Source: Pseudomonadota bacterium (GTDB lineage Bacteria > Pseudomonadota > Gammaproteobacteria > Acidiferrobacterales > Acidiferrobacteraceae). From it: a stretch of 64,000 nt of DNA. The notes under the pieces are model-generated. The model worked only from the letters and a program-made list of their open reading frames with translations. It was not told the origin of the DNA and did not search any database. Shown in pieces: positions 1-13,391 of this stretch (the first letter of the stretch is position 1; each line of letters opens with the position of its first letter). The translations under genes and the position numbers were made by a program. The stretch lies in assembly GCA_021794275.1 (NCBI GenBank), contig JAJYRD010000073.1, positions 1 to 64,000 of the forward strand. Direction: 5' to 3'.

Positions 1-79
1 TGTTTGGTTTCTGAAGTTACCACCAGGTTACCAAACTCGGGGTATTTCTCCTACCGCACGTCGTAAGTCCTTGATTTAA

Positions 80-156
80 TGGTGGGCCCGGAAGGACTCG
101 AACCTTCGACCAGAGGATTATGAGTCCCCTGCTCTAACCGACTGAGCTACAGGCCC
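80..156 (-). tRNA. tRNA with CAT anticodon, probably tRNA-Ile2 (lysidine-modified)
   Basis: Reverse complement GGGCCTGTAGCTCAGTCGGTTAGAGCAGGGGACTCATAATCCTCTGGTCGAAGGTTCGAGTCCTTCCGGGCCCACCA folds as a cloverleaf with encoded CCA. Its position next to rpoD resembles ileX in enterobacteria. Confidence 0.93.
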
Positions 157-165
157 GTAAGGGGT

Positions 166-2013
<1,848 letters not shown>

Positions 2014-2100
2014 TAAGGTCGCCCTTCGTGCCGTTTAGTTGAAATCGGACTCAAAATTAACTGGTAAGTATAGCAGGCCATCGACATCCCGCATCGACAG

Positions 2101-3837
2101 TTACTGCTCCCCGGGGTTACGACTCCGCAGATAGGCGACCAGCTCCGCCTGCTCGTTAGGAGTTAGATTTCCTTTATTAATCAAGAAATTGTGCCGCTCT
2201 TTGGCCTTCGCCGCGCGGGCCTGCTCGTTCAGTGTCCTCATGATGTCGCGCATGACCCCCTTGTGATCGGGAAGCAGTGACGGATACTCCCAGACGGCGA
2301 GCCGCGCCAGCGTCGAGCGGTGCGGACTGTCGGCGAATCGCTCCAGGACGGCGCCTGTCGTAAGCCCCGGCGTCTCCCGCAACAGCGCCACAAGCGCCGC
2401 TAGCACGTCCATGCCCGGCCTCCCCGCCAACGGGAGCTCCCCGACTTCCTCAATGAGGGCGGGGTATTGCAAAAGCAAGGCCACCGCCTGGCGCACGAGC
2501 GACCCGCCACGCACCGGGACCAGGGGCTCGGCCCGTCGCGTCTCTTCGGCCCGCGCGGGCACCAAAACCTCCGCCTGCGGCGCCTTCAGGGCGGTAAGTT
2601 CGGCCAGTCGCCCTATCATAAGCTCGTAGAGCGCCCCTTTCGCTAACTTCGACAACAAGGGCTTGGCAAGTTCAACCAACCGCGCCCGCCCATCCAGGCG
2701 CGAAAGATCGGCGCGAGCGCACAAGGTCTCGAAAAAAAACTCCGGGAGCTCGGTGGCGCGGCGCAGGCGCGCCTGGAATTCTGCCGCACCCTCGGCACGC
2801 ACCAAGGTATCAGGGTCCTCCCCCTCGGGCAGGAACAGAAAGCTCACCTGGCGCCCATCCTTCAAAACCGAAAGCGCCTGCTCCAGGGCGCGCCACGCGG
2901 CCTCGCGGCCGGCGCGATCGCCGTCAAAGCAAAAAACAATCTCGGGCGCATAACGAAAGAGACGGTCGAGATGCTCGCGCGTAGTGGCGGTCCCCAAGGT
3001 CGCCACTACGTGGGTCACGCCAAACTGGGACAGCGCGAGAACATCCATATAGCCCTCCACGACCACGACCTGTCCGGCCTTGTCGATGGCGTCCAGCGCC
3101 TGCGGCAAGCCATAGATCTCGCGCCCCTTATGAAACAACGCCGTCTCTGGCGAATTCATGTACTTGGGTTCGCCTTGATCGAGCACCCGGCCGCCGAATC
3201 CTATGATATGACCCCGGGCGTCGGCGATCGGGAACATCACCCGGTCGCGAAACCTGTCGTAAAAACCTGCCGCCCCCTCGCGGGCGATGACGAGACCGGC
3301 TCGCTCCAACAAGGACGGCTCAAAGTCGGAGGCCAAGGCGTTCAGAAGACCGTTCCAGCCCGGGGGCGCATAACCCAATTGAAAGCCCTTGGCGATCGCC
3401 CCCGTGATGCCTCGCCCCTTGAGGTAGGCCTGTGCGCGCTCGGCCGACGGATGATGGCGCAACGCCTCCTGAAAATAGCGCGCGCCGGCCGCGAGGACCG
3501 GACGCAGGTCAGGCCCCGCCTTGACGGCCGGCCGGCCCTCTTGCGGCATCTCGAGACCGGCCCGGCGGGCCAGTTCCGTGACCGCCTCGACGAAGCCCAA
3601 GCGATCGTAATTCATCAGGAACCCGATCGCGGACCCGTGGGCCCCGCAACCGAAACAGTGATAGAACTGCTTGTCCGCACTTACCGTAAACGAGGGGGTC
3701 CGCTCTTCATGGAAAGGGCAGCAGGCCTTGTAATCCCGGCCAGCCTTGCGCAAAGGCACGCGGCCGCCGACCAGCTCGACGATGTCCGTGCGCGCGAGGA
3801 CGGCGTCAATGAAGGGCGATGGTATTTTTGTTGCCAC
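2101..3837 (-). CDS. dnaG: DNA primase DnaG
   Basis: CHC2 zinc finger (CPFHEERTPSFTVSADKQFYHCFGCGAHG) and Toprim (VVEGYMDVLALSQFG). GTG start at 3837 gives VATKIPSPFIDAVLARTDIVELV; the longer ORF start is spurious. Confidence 0.96.
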   Translation of the reverse strand: MATKIPSPFIDAVLARTDIVELVGGRVPLRKAGRDYKACCPFHEERTPSFTVSADKQFYHCFGCGAHGSAIGFLMNYDRLGFVEAVTELARRAGLEMPQEGRPAVKAGPDLRPVLAAGARYFQEALRHHPSAERAQAYLKGRGITGAIAKGFQLGYAPPGWNGLLNALASDFEPSLLERAGLVIAREGAAGFYDRFRDRVMFPIADARGHIIGFGGRVLDQGEPKYMNSPETALFHKGREIYGLPQALDAIDKAGQVVVVEGYMDVLALSQFGVTHVVATLGTATTREHLDRLFRYAPEIVFCFDGDRAGREAAWRALEQALSVLKDGRQVSFLFLPEGEDPDTLVRAEGAAEFQARLRRATELPEFFFETLCARADLSRLDGRARLVELAKPLLSKLAKGALYELMIGRLAELTALKAPQAEVLVPARAEETRRAEPLVPVRGGSLVRQAVALLLQYPALIEEVGELPLAGRPGMDVLAALVALLRETPGLTTGAVLERFADSPHRSTLARLAVWEYPSLLPDHKGVMRDIMRTLNEQARAAKAKERHNFLINKGNLTPNEQAELVAYLRSRNPGEQ

Positions 3838-3881
3838 ACAGGCCCCCCAGGCGCCCGCATAGGGAAGACAGGCGCCCTTCC

Positions 3882-4325
3882 TTAACTCAACCGCTCCTTG
3901 ATCCGCGCACTTACGGCGGCCATGTCGGCCCGCCCTTGGGCGCGTGGCTTGATATGGGCCACCACCCGTCCCATATCCTTGATCGAGGCGGCCTGCGTGT
4001 GCGCCAGGGCCTCTTGAATGAGTTCTTCGATCTCCTGGGGAGACAAGGGCGTCGGCCGGTAGGCCTGCCATACGGCGAGCGAGGCCTGTTCTTTTTCCAC
4101 GAGGTCCGAGCGACCCGCCGCGCCGAACTGTTCGATGGATTCCTGGCCCTGCCGCACGAGCTTTTCCAGGACCGCGAGCACGCCGGCGTCATCTAAGGAC
4201 ACGCGCTCGTCCACCTCGCGGCGCTGGATGGCGGCCCGCAACATCCGGATCGCCTCGAGCCGCTGTGTATCTTTGGCGCGCATCGCCGTCTTCATGTCCT
4301 CGGCGACTTGCTCCTTCAGCGTCAT
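3882..4325 (-). CDS. yqeY: GatB/YqeY domain-containing protein
   Basis: 147 aa, MTLKEQVAEDMKTAMRAKDTQRLEAIRMLRAAI...; canonical position between rpsU and dnaG. Confidence 0.93.
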   Translation of the reverse strand: MTLKEQVAEDMKTAMRAKDTQRLEAIRMLRAAIQRREVDERVSLDDAGVLAVLEKLVRQGQESIEQFGAAGRSDLVEKEQASLAVWQAYRPTPLSPQEIEELIQEALAHTQAASIKDMGRVVAHIKPRAQGRADMAAVSARIKERLS

Positions 4326-4331
4326 GATTCT

Positions 4332-4547
4332 TTAAAACGGCCTGTTGGCGCGCTGGGCGACGCGGGCGATCTTCTTCAGCTCACGCTTGCGCGCGGCTGC
4401 CGCTTTGCGCTTACGGACTGCCGTCGGCTTCTCGTAGAACTCGCGACGACGAACCTCGGCGAACACACCCGCCTTCTCACACGACCTGCGAAAACGACGA
4501 AGCGCAACCTCGAAGGGTTCGTGCTCCTTTACGCGCACCGATGGCAT
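4332..4547 (-). CDS. rpsU: 30S ribosomal protein bS21
   Basis: 71 aa [48 protein letters not shown]. Confidence 0.97.
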   Translation of the reverse strand: MPSVRVKEHEPFEVALRRFRRSCEKAGVFAEVRRREFYEKPTAVRKRKAAAARKRELKKIARVAQRANRPF

Positions 4548-4836
4548 AGACGCAATACACCTCGCTATAAGTGGTAGTTGAGCCGACGGCCCGTGGTAAA
4601 CGGCGGATTCTAGCGCGCGCGGATCGATTTGTACACCGGCAGCTTACAAGGGTAGCCGAGACCCCGGCCTAGGCCCTCGATGGGGTCGGCCAAGGATGCG
4701 CTTACATACAGCTCAGGGCCGGCCTCGCCTGGCGGGATCCCGGCGCACTGGGCGGGACGCCAGCGCCGCGACCTTGGTGAACGCAGCGCGGGGCGGTAAG
4801 CTGCACCCATTCCTGACCCATTTAGGACCACGACCC

Positions 4837-5847
4837 ATGCTCGTGCTCGGTATCGAGACCTCCTGCGACGACACCGGCGTCGCGCTCTACGATCGCGACG
4901 CGGGGCTGCGCGCCCATGCGCTTTTCAGCCAAATGAGCCACGCCCTCTATGGCGGCGTGGTCCCCGAAATCGCCTCACGCGACCACATCCAGAAGCTGCT
5001 CCCGCTCATCGACGCCCTGCTCATCGACGCCGGGGTGGCCATCGATGACCTGGACGCGATCGCCTATACGGCTGGGCCGGGCCTCGCCGGGGCCTTGCTC
5101 GTGGGCGCGGCGCTTGCGCGCGCGCTCGCCTTCGCGCTCGCCATACCCGCGCTTGGCGTACATCACCTGGAAGGCCATCTCCTCGCGCCGCGACTCGAGC
5201 CCGAGGCGCCGGATTTTCCGTTTCTCGCCCTGCTCGTCTCCGGTGGGCACACCCTGCTTGCCGACGTCCAAGCGCTCGGGCAATACACGATCCTAGGTGA
5301 ATCGCGCGACGACGCCGCGGGCGAGGCCTTCGACAAGAGCGCCCAAGTCCTGGGCCTGGGCTTTCCGGGGGGGCCTGCCATCGGCAAGGCGGCCTCGCGA
5401 GGGCGCGAGACGGATCTCAGGCTACCACGCCCGCTCGTCGACCGCCCGGGCCTCGAGTTCAGCTTCAGCGGCCTGAAGACCGCGCTTTTGCAGGCTGCCC
5501 GCGAACGGCCCTTGGATGACGAGCGGCGTTGCGATCTTGCCTACGCCCTGCAAGACGCGATCGTCGACACCTTGGCCGTGAAGTGCCGCCGGGCACTGCT
5601 TCAGACCGGCCACGAGCGTCTGGTCATCGCAGGCGGCGTCGGGGCCAACCAAAGGCTGCGCGAGCGGCTCACGGACGAGGTGGCGGCCCTCGGGGCCAAG
5701 CTCTACTATCCGCGGCCGGCCTTCTGCACCGACAACGGCGCCATGATCGCCTACGCCGGCTGCCTGCGGCTCGCCGCCGGCCAAGCCGGCAACCAGGATT
5801 TCGGCGTCCGCCCCCGCTGGCCGCTCAGCGAGCTTTCGCCGCCTTAG
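4837..5847 (+). CDS. tsaD: tRNA N6-adenosine threonylcarbamoyltransferase TsaD
   Basis: [19 protein letters not shown]... with HHLEGH motif and ASKR family features; start placed at 4837. Confidence 0.97.
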   Translation: MLVLGIETSCDDTGVALYDRDAGLRAHALFSQMSHALYGGVVPEIASRDHIQKLLPLIDALLIDAGVAIDDLDAIAYTAGPGLAGALLVGAALARALAFALAIPALGVHHLEGHLLAPRLEPEAPDFPFLALLVSGGHTLLADVQALGQYTILGESRDDAAGEAFDKSAQVLGLGFPGGPAIGKAASRGRETDLRLPRPLVDRPGLEFSFSGLKTALLQAARERPLDDERRCDLAYALQDAIVDTLAVKCRRALLQTGHERLVIAGGVGANQRLRERLTDEVAALGAKLYYPRPAFCTDNGAMIAYAGCLRLAAGQAGNQDFGVRPRWPLSELSPP

Positions 5848-6460
5848 CGCCGATCTTGGTCTCGCGGCCCGCGAGGAGATTGCGGATGTTGCTGCGATGG
5901 CGCCACAAGAGAAGCACGCTCATGACCGATGTGGCGGCAAAGAATACGCCGACATGGGCGCGCAGGGTCGCGGCCACCAGGAAAGGGGCGGCCACTGCGG
6001 CGGTGAGCGCCGCAAGCGACGAATAACGGAACGCCACCGCCACCACGAGCCAGATACCCAGAAGTCCGGCGCCCGCCACGGGGTCGATAGTCGCGAGCAC
6101 CCCAAGCGCCGTGGCCACGCCCTTGCCCCCGCGGAAACGAAAAAATACGGGATAAATGTGCCCGAGCAGCGCGCACAAAGCGACTGCCGCCACGATCCAC
6201 GGCGCGACCCCGAGGAGCCGCGCAACGGCCACCGGCAGCACCCCTTTGAGGATATCGCCGATTAAGGTGATAATGGCGGCCTTCTTGCCCCCGATGCGCA
6301 AGACATTGGTGGCCCCGGGATTGCCCGAACCCGCCTGGCGAGGGTCGGGCAATCCAAGCATCCGACTTGCCAAAATGGCCGTGGAAAGGGAGCCTAGGAG
6401 ATAGGCGAGCCCCGGCAAAACATAGGCCCAAATCGAGATATGCGTGACGGCGTTCCCCAA
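5825..6460 (-). CDS. plsY: Glycerol-3-phosphate acyltransferase PlsY
   Basis: Multi-[14 protein letters not shown] and [14 protein letters not shown] motifs. Confidence 0.95.
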   Translation of the reverse strand: MGNAVTHISIWAYVLPGLAYLLGSLSTAILASRMLGLPDPRQAGSGNPGATNVLRIGGKKAAIITLIGDILKGVLPVAVARLLGVAPWIVAAVALCALLGHIYPVFFRFRGGKGVATALGVLATIDPVAGAGLLGIWLVVAVAFRYSSLAALTAAVAAPFLVAATLRAHVGVFFAATSVMSVLLLWRHRSNIRNLLAGRETKIGAKAAKAR

Positions 6461-6472
6461 GACAGTAGTGAC

Positions 6473-6841
6473 GTGCTGTATTTACACGATCTGAAAGCGG
6501 ATTGCATCATCGGGATCTGGGACTGGGAACGCCAGACCCGGCAGACTATCGTATTCGATCTCGACATGGCCGTCGACATTCGTGCCGCGGCGGTGTCCGA
6601 TGACATCCACGATGCCCTGGATTACAAGGCGGTCGCCAAACGCATCGTCGCATTCGTGGAGGCCTCGGAGTTTCGTCTCGTCGAGACCCTCGCGGAGCGC
6701 GTGGCGGAACTCGTCTTGCGCGAGTTTCCGGTCCCCTGGGTGCGCCTGCGCCTCGACAAGCGCGGCGCGATCCGCGGCGCGGGCCAAGTCGGACTCGTCA
6801 TCGAACGGCACCGCGCGAACCCCTCACGCGGCCGCCCCTAG
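6473..6841 (+). CDS. folB: Dihydroneopterin aldolase FolB
   Basis: VLYLHDLKADCIIGIWDWERQTRQTIVFDLDM...; GTG start at 6473 preferred over the ORF start at 6440, which overlaps plsY. Confidence 0.9.
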   Translation: MLYLHDLKADCIIGIWDWERQTRQTIVFDLDMAVDIRAAAVSDDIHDALDYKAVAKRIVAFVEASEFRLVETLAERVAELVLREFPVPWVRLRLDKRGAIRGAGQVGLVIERHRANPSRGRP

Positions 6842-6880
6842 AAATCCCCATAAACCAACCTCGAAAGGATACCCAGCCTT

Positions 6881-7435
6881 ATGTCTATGATATTCCGCGC
6901 CGCCTTGATCGGTATTCTGTCGCTCGCCACCGCTCATGCCGCCGGCTTTTATGTAGGCGCCAACGTCGGCGCCTCCGATGCCCAAGGTCTCGGCAATGCC
7001 GCAAGCGCGGGAATCTACGCGGGTTACGCCATCGACTCCTGGTTGACCGTGGAGGCCGGCTACAATCGTCTCGGACGCTGGCTCGGCCACGATCAAGGCC
7101 AGCCCTACACCACGATCGTCAACAATGTCGACGTGTCGCTGACCGCGGGACCCCGATTCGACCGCAGGTTCCGCGCCTACGGACGCATCGGCTTCGTGGA
7201 CTGGTCCACGATAGGCACGGGCGGCGGCGGCGAACACAGGATCACGGGGAGCTCGGCGCAGAATGACATGCTGGAGGAGTTGCACCAGGGATTTTACGGT
7301 CTGGGCGTATCCTATCGACTGAGACGTCGCATAGGCCTGCGCCTCGAATACCGCGTCTACCGGGCCATGGCGGTCAACGGCCACGATCTCGATATCCGCT
7401 CCATACTCTTCGGCGCCACCTATCACTTCGGCTGA
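6881..7435 (+). CDS. Outer-membrane beta-barrel protein (OmpA/OmpW-like fold)
   Basis: Signal peptide followed by alternating aromatic/hydrophobic strands ending in ...FGATYHFG (C-terminal aromatic near the end). Confidence 0.7.
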   Translation: MSMIFRAALIGILSLATAHAAGFYVGANVGASDAQGLGNAASAGIYAGYAIDSWLTVEAGYNRLGRWLGHDQGQPYTTIVNNVDVSLTAGPRFDRRFRAYGRIGFVDWSTIGTGGGGEHRITGSSAQNDMLEELHQGFYGLGVSYRLRRRIGLRLEYRVYRAMAVNGHDLDIRSILFGATYHFG

Positions 7436-8038
7436 GACCAACGGCTCCCGGGATGACCGATCATGAACTGCTCCCGCCAACCTTACGCTATGGCGTGAGC
7501 TTCGGCGCTTTCTGGTAGGTGGCCGGCCAGTCGCGCAAGGGCGAATTAGGCGGCAAGGCCATCGCAGCACGATCGATATCCGGGGAAGCGCCCGCCACCA
7601 TAAAGCCATTCCGGGGTGCGGGAGGCCTGCTTTTTCTGTGGTGGTGTAACGGATCGACGATCTGAAGGGTTTACACCGCGCCTTTCTCTATTTCTTATGG
7701 CGCGCCATCGCCATATTCCGACCAAGGTGACGCGGTCCGGGTCGACATCGGGACGATCCGGTAGGCGATGTCCTGGGGGGCTCCAAATCGTGTTGTTGCC
7801 ATCCGCGGACTGCGGACACGGGCGCTCGTTCACCAAGCGTGAGGGAAAGAACCGGCGGCCCCGCGAAGAGGCCCCTTAGACCTTGGGTGCCACCGCCTCT
7901 CATCACAAGCGCGGCGCGCCATGGGCCGCGGGCCCTCCCGCAAGACGGGTGGGCGGGGGCGGTACCTCGGTCACGCAGCGGCGAGAGACCGACTCGGGCC
8001 ACGGCGACGACCGACGGGGATGGCGGCGCGCGGGCCCC

Positions 8039-8779
8039 TCAAAACACGGTCGAGCGCCCACCGTCGACCGCCAGGATCTGACCTGTCACATAGGGGGCAT
8101 CCAGGAGCAGGTAGGCCGCGGCACGGGCGATGTCTTCTGGGGAGCCCGTACGGTGCAGGGGGATTTGCGCCAACACGCGCTCACGCTCAGCTTCATCGGC
8201 GCCCGCCTCGGGCCATAAAATGGCGCCGGGCGCCACGCCATTGACGCGCACCTTCGGGGCCAATTCGCGCGAGAGCGACTGGGTCAACATGGCGAGCCCG
8301 GCCTTGGCGATGCTGTAGATGGGGTAATCCTTGAGCGGACGCGCGGCATGGATGTCGACGAGGTTGACGATGGCACCGCCCTGCGCCGCGAGATGAGGCG
8401 CGGCGCAACGGCTCAAGAAAAAGGGGGCGCGCAGGTTGGTGCCAAGAAGGTCATCCCATTGGCCGATCGTCGCCTCCTGGATCGGCGTCGGATAGAAGGT
8501 CGAGGCGTTGTTGACGAGCATGTCGAGGCGCCCGAAGCGCGCGAGTGCGCAGTCCACAAGAACGCGCGGGGCATCATCGCTCAGGATATCGGCGCGAACG
8601 AGAACCACGCTGCCGGGGCGCGCGGACTCGAGCTCGGCACGCAGCCGGTTCGCCTCATCGGTCGAGGAGCGGTAATGCAAAACGATCGACAGGCCGCGGG
8701 CGTGCAGTTGGCGGACCATGGCGGCACCCAGCCGTCGCGCGCCACCCGTCACCAGCACCACCCGTTCAGACGCCTGCAT
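8039..8779 (-). CDS. SDR-family pteridine reductase/dihydromonapterin reductase-like (FolM-like)
   Basis: Rossmann SDR: VTGGARRLGAAMVRQL, NNAS, YSIAKAGL, DGGRS; start at 8779. Proximity to folB supports a pteridine role. Confidence 0.8.
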   Translation of the reverse strand: MQASERVVLVTGGARRLGAAMVRQLHARGLSIVLHYRSSTDEANRLRAELESARPGSVVLVRADILSDDAPRVLVDCALARFGRLDMLVNNASTFYPTPIQEATIGQWDDLLGTNLRAPFFLSRCAAPHLAAQGGAIVNLVDIHAARPLKDYPIYSIAKAGLAMLTQSLSRELAPKVRVNGVAPGAILWPEAGADEAERERVLAQIPLHRTGSPEDIARAAAYLLLDAPYVTGQILAVDGGRSTVF

Positions 8780-8833
8780 GACCTTCTCCTTTTGTGACAA
8801 AATAGCCGACATTTCCTCTATGGTCTCATAACC

Positions 8834-9982
8834 ATGTCCGGTTCTTCGCTTCCCGCATGGGCCACGCTCTCGCCCCCGGAAAAGACCGCGCTCGCGCACA
8901 ACGAACAGATCCTCGATGCGCGCCTCGCCCAAGGGCCGCTCGCCTTCGCCGATTATATGGAATGGGCGCTCTACGATGATGAGTGCGGCTATTACGCGCG
9001 GCGCGAGGTCTTCGGGGCGCGTGGCGATTACATCACCGCGCCACTCTTGTCCACGCACCTCGCCCGCGCGCTCGCCCGCCAATGGGCGCCGATACTCGCT
9101 GCGCATGGCGGCTCTATTATGGAGGCAGGCTCCGGAAACGGCCAGTTGGCGGTGGACACCCTGAAGGCCCTGGGCTTGGCCCGCAGGCTCCCCGAGCGGT
9201 ACTGGATGATAGAACGGAGTGCGCGGCGGCGCGCCGAAGCGCAAGAGCGCGTCGCATCGGAGATCCCGCAATGGGCTGACCGGGTCTCCGTGGTGGCCGA
9301 TTGGCCCGACGCCGAGGCCTCGATCGTCGTGGCAAACGAGATCCTCGATGCGCTCCCGGCCGCGCGTTTCCGTATGCGCGGGGGGCGCGCCCACACCCTA
9401 CTCGTGGCGCGCGACGAGACCGGGGTTCGGGCCTTCACGGAAGGGGCCGAGGACACGTTCGCGAGCGCGGCACTTTCCGACCTTTCGCTTGTCGATGGCT
9501 ACGAGTCAGAGACCTTGCCGCGGGCCCGCGACTTCCTGCAAAAGGCCTCCGAGCGCCTCGCGCGCGGCGTGATCCTCTTGATCGATTACGGCTTCCCGCG
9601 CGCCGAGTTCTACCACCCCGAGCGCCGCCAAGGGACGCTCATGTGCCACTTCCGCCAACACGCCCATACCGATCCCCTGATCCTGCCGGGTCTTCAGGAC
9701 ATCACAGTGCATGTCGATTTCACGGCCATCGCGCGCGCGGGCATTGCGCAAGGGCTCGATCTCGCGGGCTACACGAGCCAAGGGGCCTTTCTGCTCGCGC
9801 TTGGCATCGGCGAGGACATGCCAGGCGATGAGCGCGAGGCCCTGCTGGCACGCCAAGCGATCAAGCGCCTCACGCTCCCGCACGAGATGGGCGAACTCTT
9901 CAAGATCATAGCCTTCGAGCGCAATCAAAAGATCCCCCTGCAGGGCTTCCACCTCCTCGATCGCAGCCGCTCGCTGGCCTGA
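8834..9982 (+). CDS. Class I SAM-dependent methyltransferase, MidA/DUF185 (COG1565) family
   Basis: DYMEWALYDDECGYYARREVFGARGDYITAP...FGELLARQW-like region, EAGSGNGQLAVD, NEILDALP. Confidence 0.88.
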   Translation: MSGSSLPAWATLSPPEKTALAHNEQILDARLAQGPLAFADYMEWALYDDECGYYARREVFGARGDYITAPLLSTHLARALARQWAPILAAHGGSIMEAGSGNGQLAVDTLKALGLARRLPERYWMIERSARRRAEAQERVASEIPQWADRVSVVADWPDAEASIVVANEILDALPAARFRMRGGRAHTLLVARDETGVRAFTEGAEDTFASAALSDLSLVDGYESETLPRARDFLQKASERLARGVILLIDYGFPRAEFYHPERRQGTLMCHFRQHAHTDPLILPGLQDITVHVDFTAIARAGIAQGLDLAGYTSQGAFLLALGIGEDMPGDEREALLARQAIKRLTLPHEMGELFKIIAFERNQKIPLQGFHLLDRSRSLA

Positions 9983-10050
9983 GGGCCGCATCCCGCCCCA
10001 CGGTCTGCGTCGCACAAGAGACATCCGTGGCCCTTGCGGCCAACCGCCGC

Positions 10051-12546
10051 TCAGCCGCGCTTGCGAAGCCTCAAGTACATCTGCGGCAGGCGCGCCGGTA
10101 ACTCATCCAAGCTGTCGACCACCAGGAAATGACCGCGCCCGAAGATGCGCTCCAGATAGGGGGTTCCGATCGGGTCGAGGGTGATGCAAAACGTGTGGAT
10201 GGCCTGATCCGCCGCCTCCTTCACGGCCATGCGCGTATCCTCGTGGAGGTAACGCTCGTCGCCACCATCGTCGTAGTCGGCCGGACGCCCGTCGGAGAGG
10301 ACAAGTAGCAGGCGCCGCTCGGTCCCGGCGTCCGCCAGGCGCGCGCAGGCGTGGCGGATGGCGGCGCCCATACGCGTCGCCAGGCGTCCCGAGAGCCCGC
10401 CCACGATGGCCGCCTGTTCGGATGTGAATCGCTCGCCGAAGTCCTTGATCGGATAGTAGCTCACGGCGTCGCGGTATTTGGAGGCGAAACCGGCAATGGC
10501 GTAGGGATCGCCGACCTCCTCGAGGCTCGCGGCAAACAGGAGAAGCGCGGCCTTTATGCGATCGACGACGCGCCCCATGCCGTCCGCCGCCTGCTGCATG
10601 ATGGAGGTGGAAAGGTCGGCGAGCAACAGCACCGCCGTGTCGCGCACAAGGGGGCGACGCTTACGAAACACGAGGGGGGCAGGCGACGCCCCGGCGCGCC
10701 GATCCGCGACATAGGCGACGGTTGCGTCCAGGTCGAGTTCCTCGCCCTCCGGCTCGCGCTTGCGCGGCGCCATGCGGCGCGGTTTCTCGGCCTGGATGGC
10801 GCGCCGCAGCCTCTGCAAGACCCGCGCATGGCGGGCCAGAAGGTCCTCGGCGCAGGCCCCGTCACGCTCGACCAGGGCACGCTCGACCACGCGCGTCCAA
10901 TCGCGCCGATAGGTCTTCTCGCGATAATCCCACTCCGGATAGGGGAGGCCCTCGCCCGCCGGCCGCAACCTGCGGGCGCGCGCCGACACTGCGAACGGCT
11001 GGGGCCGCCCCACCCCCACGCGTCCGCCCGACCCGCTCGTGTCCTCGGGGGGTATGGGCGTATCCGGATCGTGACCAGGGCTCAGAGGCGCCGGGCGCGC
11101 GGGCGTGGGCTCGGGAATATCCGTCACGGCGCCGGTATCCGGCTCCGGCGTCTCGGGACGCGCGGCGGGCCGCGGGTAGACGGGCCGCCCTTGGTTGGGA
11201 GAGCGACCGGGGAGATAGGCGGCGTCGCGGTCGACGAGACTGAGCGCGGGGAGGCGGCACTCGCGATAGAGTGATTGCGCCACCGCGAAGGACGTCACGA
11301 GATCAGCGTCCGGTGCGAGCAAGGCCGCCCAGGGGGCCGCGGCCGCATCCCGCCCCGCCAGCACCTGAAGCCCCTCCCGACCGAGATCGAAGTATGCCGC
11401 CGCGGGCCCCTCGGGACGCGTCGTGGCAAGGGTCATGAGGCGCTCGACATGATTCGGCATTATGGCCTGGACCCTCGCGTCCACGCGAAAATCCTCACAC
11501 AGATCGAACAGGACCTGGAAACGCGGAAGATCCTCGCCGAAGCGGGCGAAGAGCGGACGCCATGTCACGCGTTGGTCGGCATCGAGGGGCGGGTGCCTCA
11601 TCCCCGCCTCCGCGAAGAGCCGCTCCAAAGCTCGAGCGTCGTAGGTACCGAAACGTAGATGCCCGACATGATGCAGGAGCGCCGCGAGCGCGTGCTCGCG
11701 CGTCGGAAACGCCGGGGGCACGAAAAGGGTGCGGCCATCGGTCTCGACGAAGGCGCGCCCATCGAGAGCAAGGCCACGAGACGCAAGAGACGGCGTAAAT
11801 GAGAGCGCGGCGCGCGCGACGAGCGTAAGAAAGCGCTCATGTTCGGCGGTGCGGAATCCGGGCAGGACGGCCATCAGGGCCTCATCACTGTCCGGGCCCT
11901 CCAGACGGAAGTAGGCCTCGCCCCGCAGGCGCCCAGATCGCAAGATGTCGGCACCGCGCTTGAGCCAGCCATCGAGCGCTGCTGGTCCCAGGAAGGCGCG
12001 CACCTTGACCGCGCCTGCAAGCGCGAGCGCCGGCGAAAGGCCGCGATCGACCGCAAGCTCATCGAGCGGCTCCAGGATCTCGGAGATGCCGGCAAAGCCG
12101 CGGCCGGCGGCGAGTTCGGAAACGGGCGTCCGAAAAAAGGCCTCGGCGTTGTCCGGGTGCTTGCGCCCCCACGCGATTCCGCAGCTCCCCCACCGGCGGC
12201 CACCCTCGACGCCCAACTCCCGCACCGCCGCCGGGAGGCCGTCGAGATAGGCTATCAGGGCCTTCCATGCTCCTCGGATCGCAAGAAAATCGCGCGCCTG
12301 ATCAACCCAGACGTCGACCGCGTCCAATTCCCGGGCGAGCCCGGGGCTTGCGCGCAGGAAGGCCTTGCCAGCCTCCCGGTCATAGAAGAAAAGGTCCCGG
12401 CCGGTTTCGGCCCACAGGGCAACCGTCGCGGCCCCGTGAGGCTCCACGGCCGGCAACGCCGCACAGAGGTCGCGGTGCGCCACAAAACTCAGCTCCTTGA
12501 GCTCGTCCAAGACGAGCGCGAGGCGCGTCTCGGGACCCGTCGTCAT
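10051..12546 (-). CDS. cbbO: CbbO/NorD-like von Willebrand factor A domain protein
   Basis: 831 aa; C-terminal VWA with a MIDAS-like [12 protein letters not shown] motif; 4-bp overlap with the upstream CbbQ-like AAA+ gene. Confidence 0.8.
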   Translation of the reverse strand: MTTGPETRLALVLDELKELSFVAHRDLCAALPAVEPHGAATVALWAETGRDLFFYDREAGKAFLRASPGLARELDAVDVWVDQARDFLAIRGAWKALIAYLDGLPAAVRELGVEGGRRWGSCGIAWGRKHPDNAEAFFRTPVSELAAGRGFAGISEILEPLDELAVDRGLSPALALAGAVKVRAFLGPAALDGWLKRGADILRSGRLRGEAYFRLEGPDSDEALMAVLPGFRTAEHERFLTLVARAALSFTPSLASRGLALDGRAFVETDGRTLFVPPAFPTREHALAALLHHVGHLRFGTYDARALERLFAEAGMRHPPLDADQRVTWRPLFARFGEDLPRFQVLFDLCEDFRVDARVQAIMPNHVERLMTLATTRPEGPAAAYFDLGREGLQVLAGRDAAAAPWAALLAPDADLVTSFAVAQSLYRECRLPALSLVDRDAAYLPGRSPNQGRPVYPRPAARPETPEPDTGAVTDIPEPTPARPAPLSPGHDPDTPIPPEDTSGSGGRVGVGRPQPFAVSARARRLRPAGEGLPYPEWDYREKTYRRDWTRVVERALVERDGACAEDLLARHARVLQRLRRAIQAEKPRRMAPRKREPEGEELDLDATVAYVADRRAGASPAPLVFRKRRPLVRDTAVLLLADLSTSIMQQAADGMGRVVDRIKAALLLFAASLEEVGDPYAIAGFASKYRDAVSYYPIKDFGERFTSEQAAIVGGLSGRLATRMGAAIRHACARLADAGTERRLLLVLSDGRPADYDDGGDERYLHEDTRMAVKEAADQAIHTFCITLDPIGTPYLERIFGRGHFLVVDSLDELPARLPQMYLRLRKRG

Positions 12547-13391
12547 ACCGCGGAGAGATGCGCCTTCACGATTTCGCGCAAGGCCATGGCGAGTTCGATA
12601 TCGTCGGTCAAGGGGCTCACGAGCGCCGCCTCGCCCGCATCCAGCGGCGGAAGGCCGGCTGCGATGAGCGAGCCCGCGTAGACCAGTGAGCGCGTCGAAC
12701 TCGCTTCATCCAGACCGTGGTCCTTGAGGGCGCGGGCCTTGTGCGCGATCGCCACGAGCCGCGCGGCAAGATCGGCGTCCAGACCGCCCACCTCGTTTTG
12801 CACGATGCGCGTCTCGATCTCGGCATTTGGATACCCAAAGTCGATGGCCACGAAACGCTGCTTGGTCGATGGCTTCAAATCCTTCAAGACCGTCTGATAA
12901 CCCGGGTTGTAGGAAATCACAAGCAGGAAGTCCTCGTGGGCCTCGATCTCGACGCCGCGCTTCTCGAGCGGCAAGCGGCGCCTATGGTCGGTCAACGGAT
13001 GGATGACCACCGTGGAGTCAGTGCGGGCCTCGACGATCTCGTCGAGATAACAGATAGCGCCGACCTTCACCGCGCGGGTCAACGGCCCGTCCTGCCAGAC
13101 CGTCGATTCGCCCTCCAGCAGGAAACGACCGACGAGATCAGCGCTCGTCAGGTCCTCGTGACACGCCACGGACACGAGCGGCCGCCCGAGACGGTGGGCC
13201 ATGTGCTCCAGGAAACGAGTCTTGCCACAGCCCGTCGGCCCCTTCAGCATCACCGGCAGCCGCCTCCGCCACGCCGCCTCGAACACCGCGATCTCGGCGC
13301 CCTGGGGCTCATAGTAGGGGCCGTTGCCGGCCTCCGGGGCCTGCACGATGTCGCGCTCCACCCCCCGCAATCGTTCTATCAAGCCACGCAT
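12543..13391 (-). CDS. cbbQ: CbbQ/NorQ/MoxR-family AAA+ ATPase
   Basis: [47 protein letters not shown] (Walker A) and [12 protein letters not shown] (Walker B). Confidence 0.85.
   Translation of the reverse strand: MRGLIERLRGVERDIVQAPEAGNGPYYEPQGAEIAVFEAAWRRRLPVMLKGPTGCGKTRFLEHMAHRLGRPLVSVACHEDLTSADLVGRFLLEGESTVWQDGPLTRAVKVGAICYLDEIVEARTDSTVVIHPLTDHRRRLPLEKRGVEIEAHEDFLLVISYNPGYQTVLKDLKPSTKQRFVAIDFGYPNAEIETRIVQNEVGGLDADLAARLVAIAHKARALKDHGLDEASSTRSLVYAGSLIAAGLPPLDAGEAALVSPLTDDIELAMALREIVKAHLSAV

Noticed and set aside
1-79. Possible integration (att) site or integrase remnant beside the tRNA
   Set aside because: Too little sequence before the window edge to see a gene or a duplicated tRNA end.
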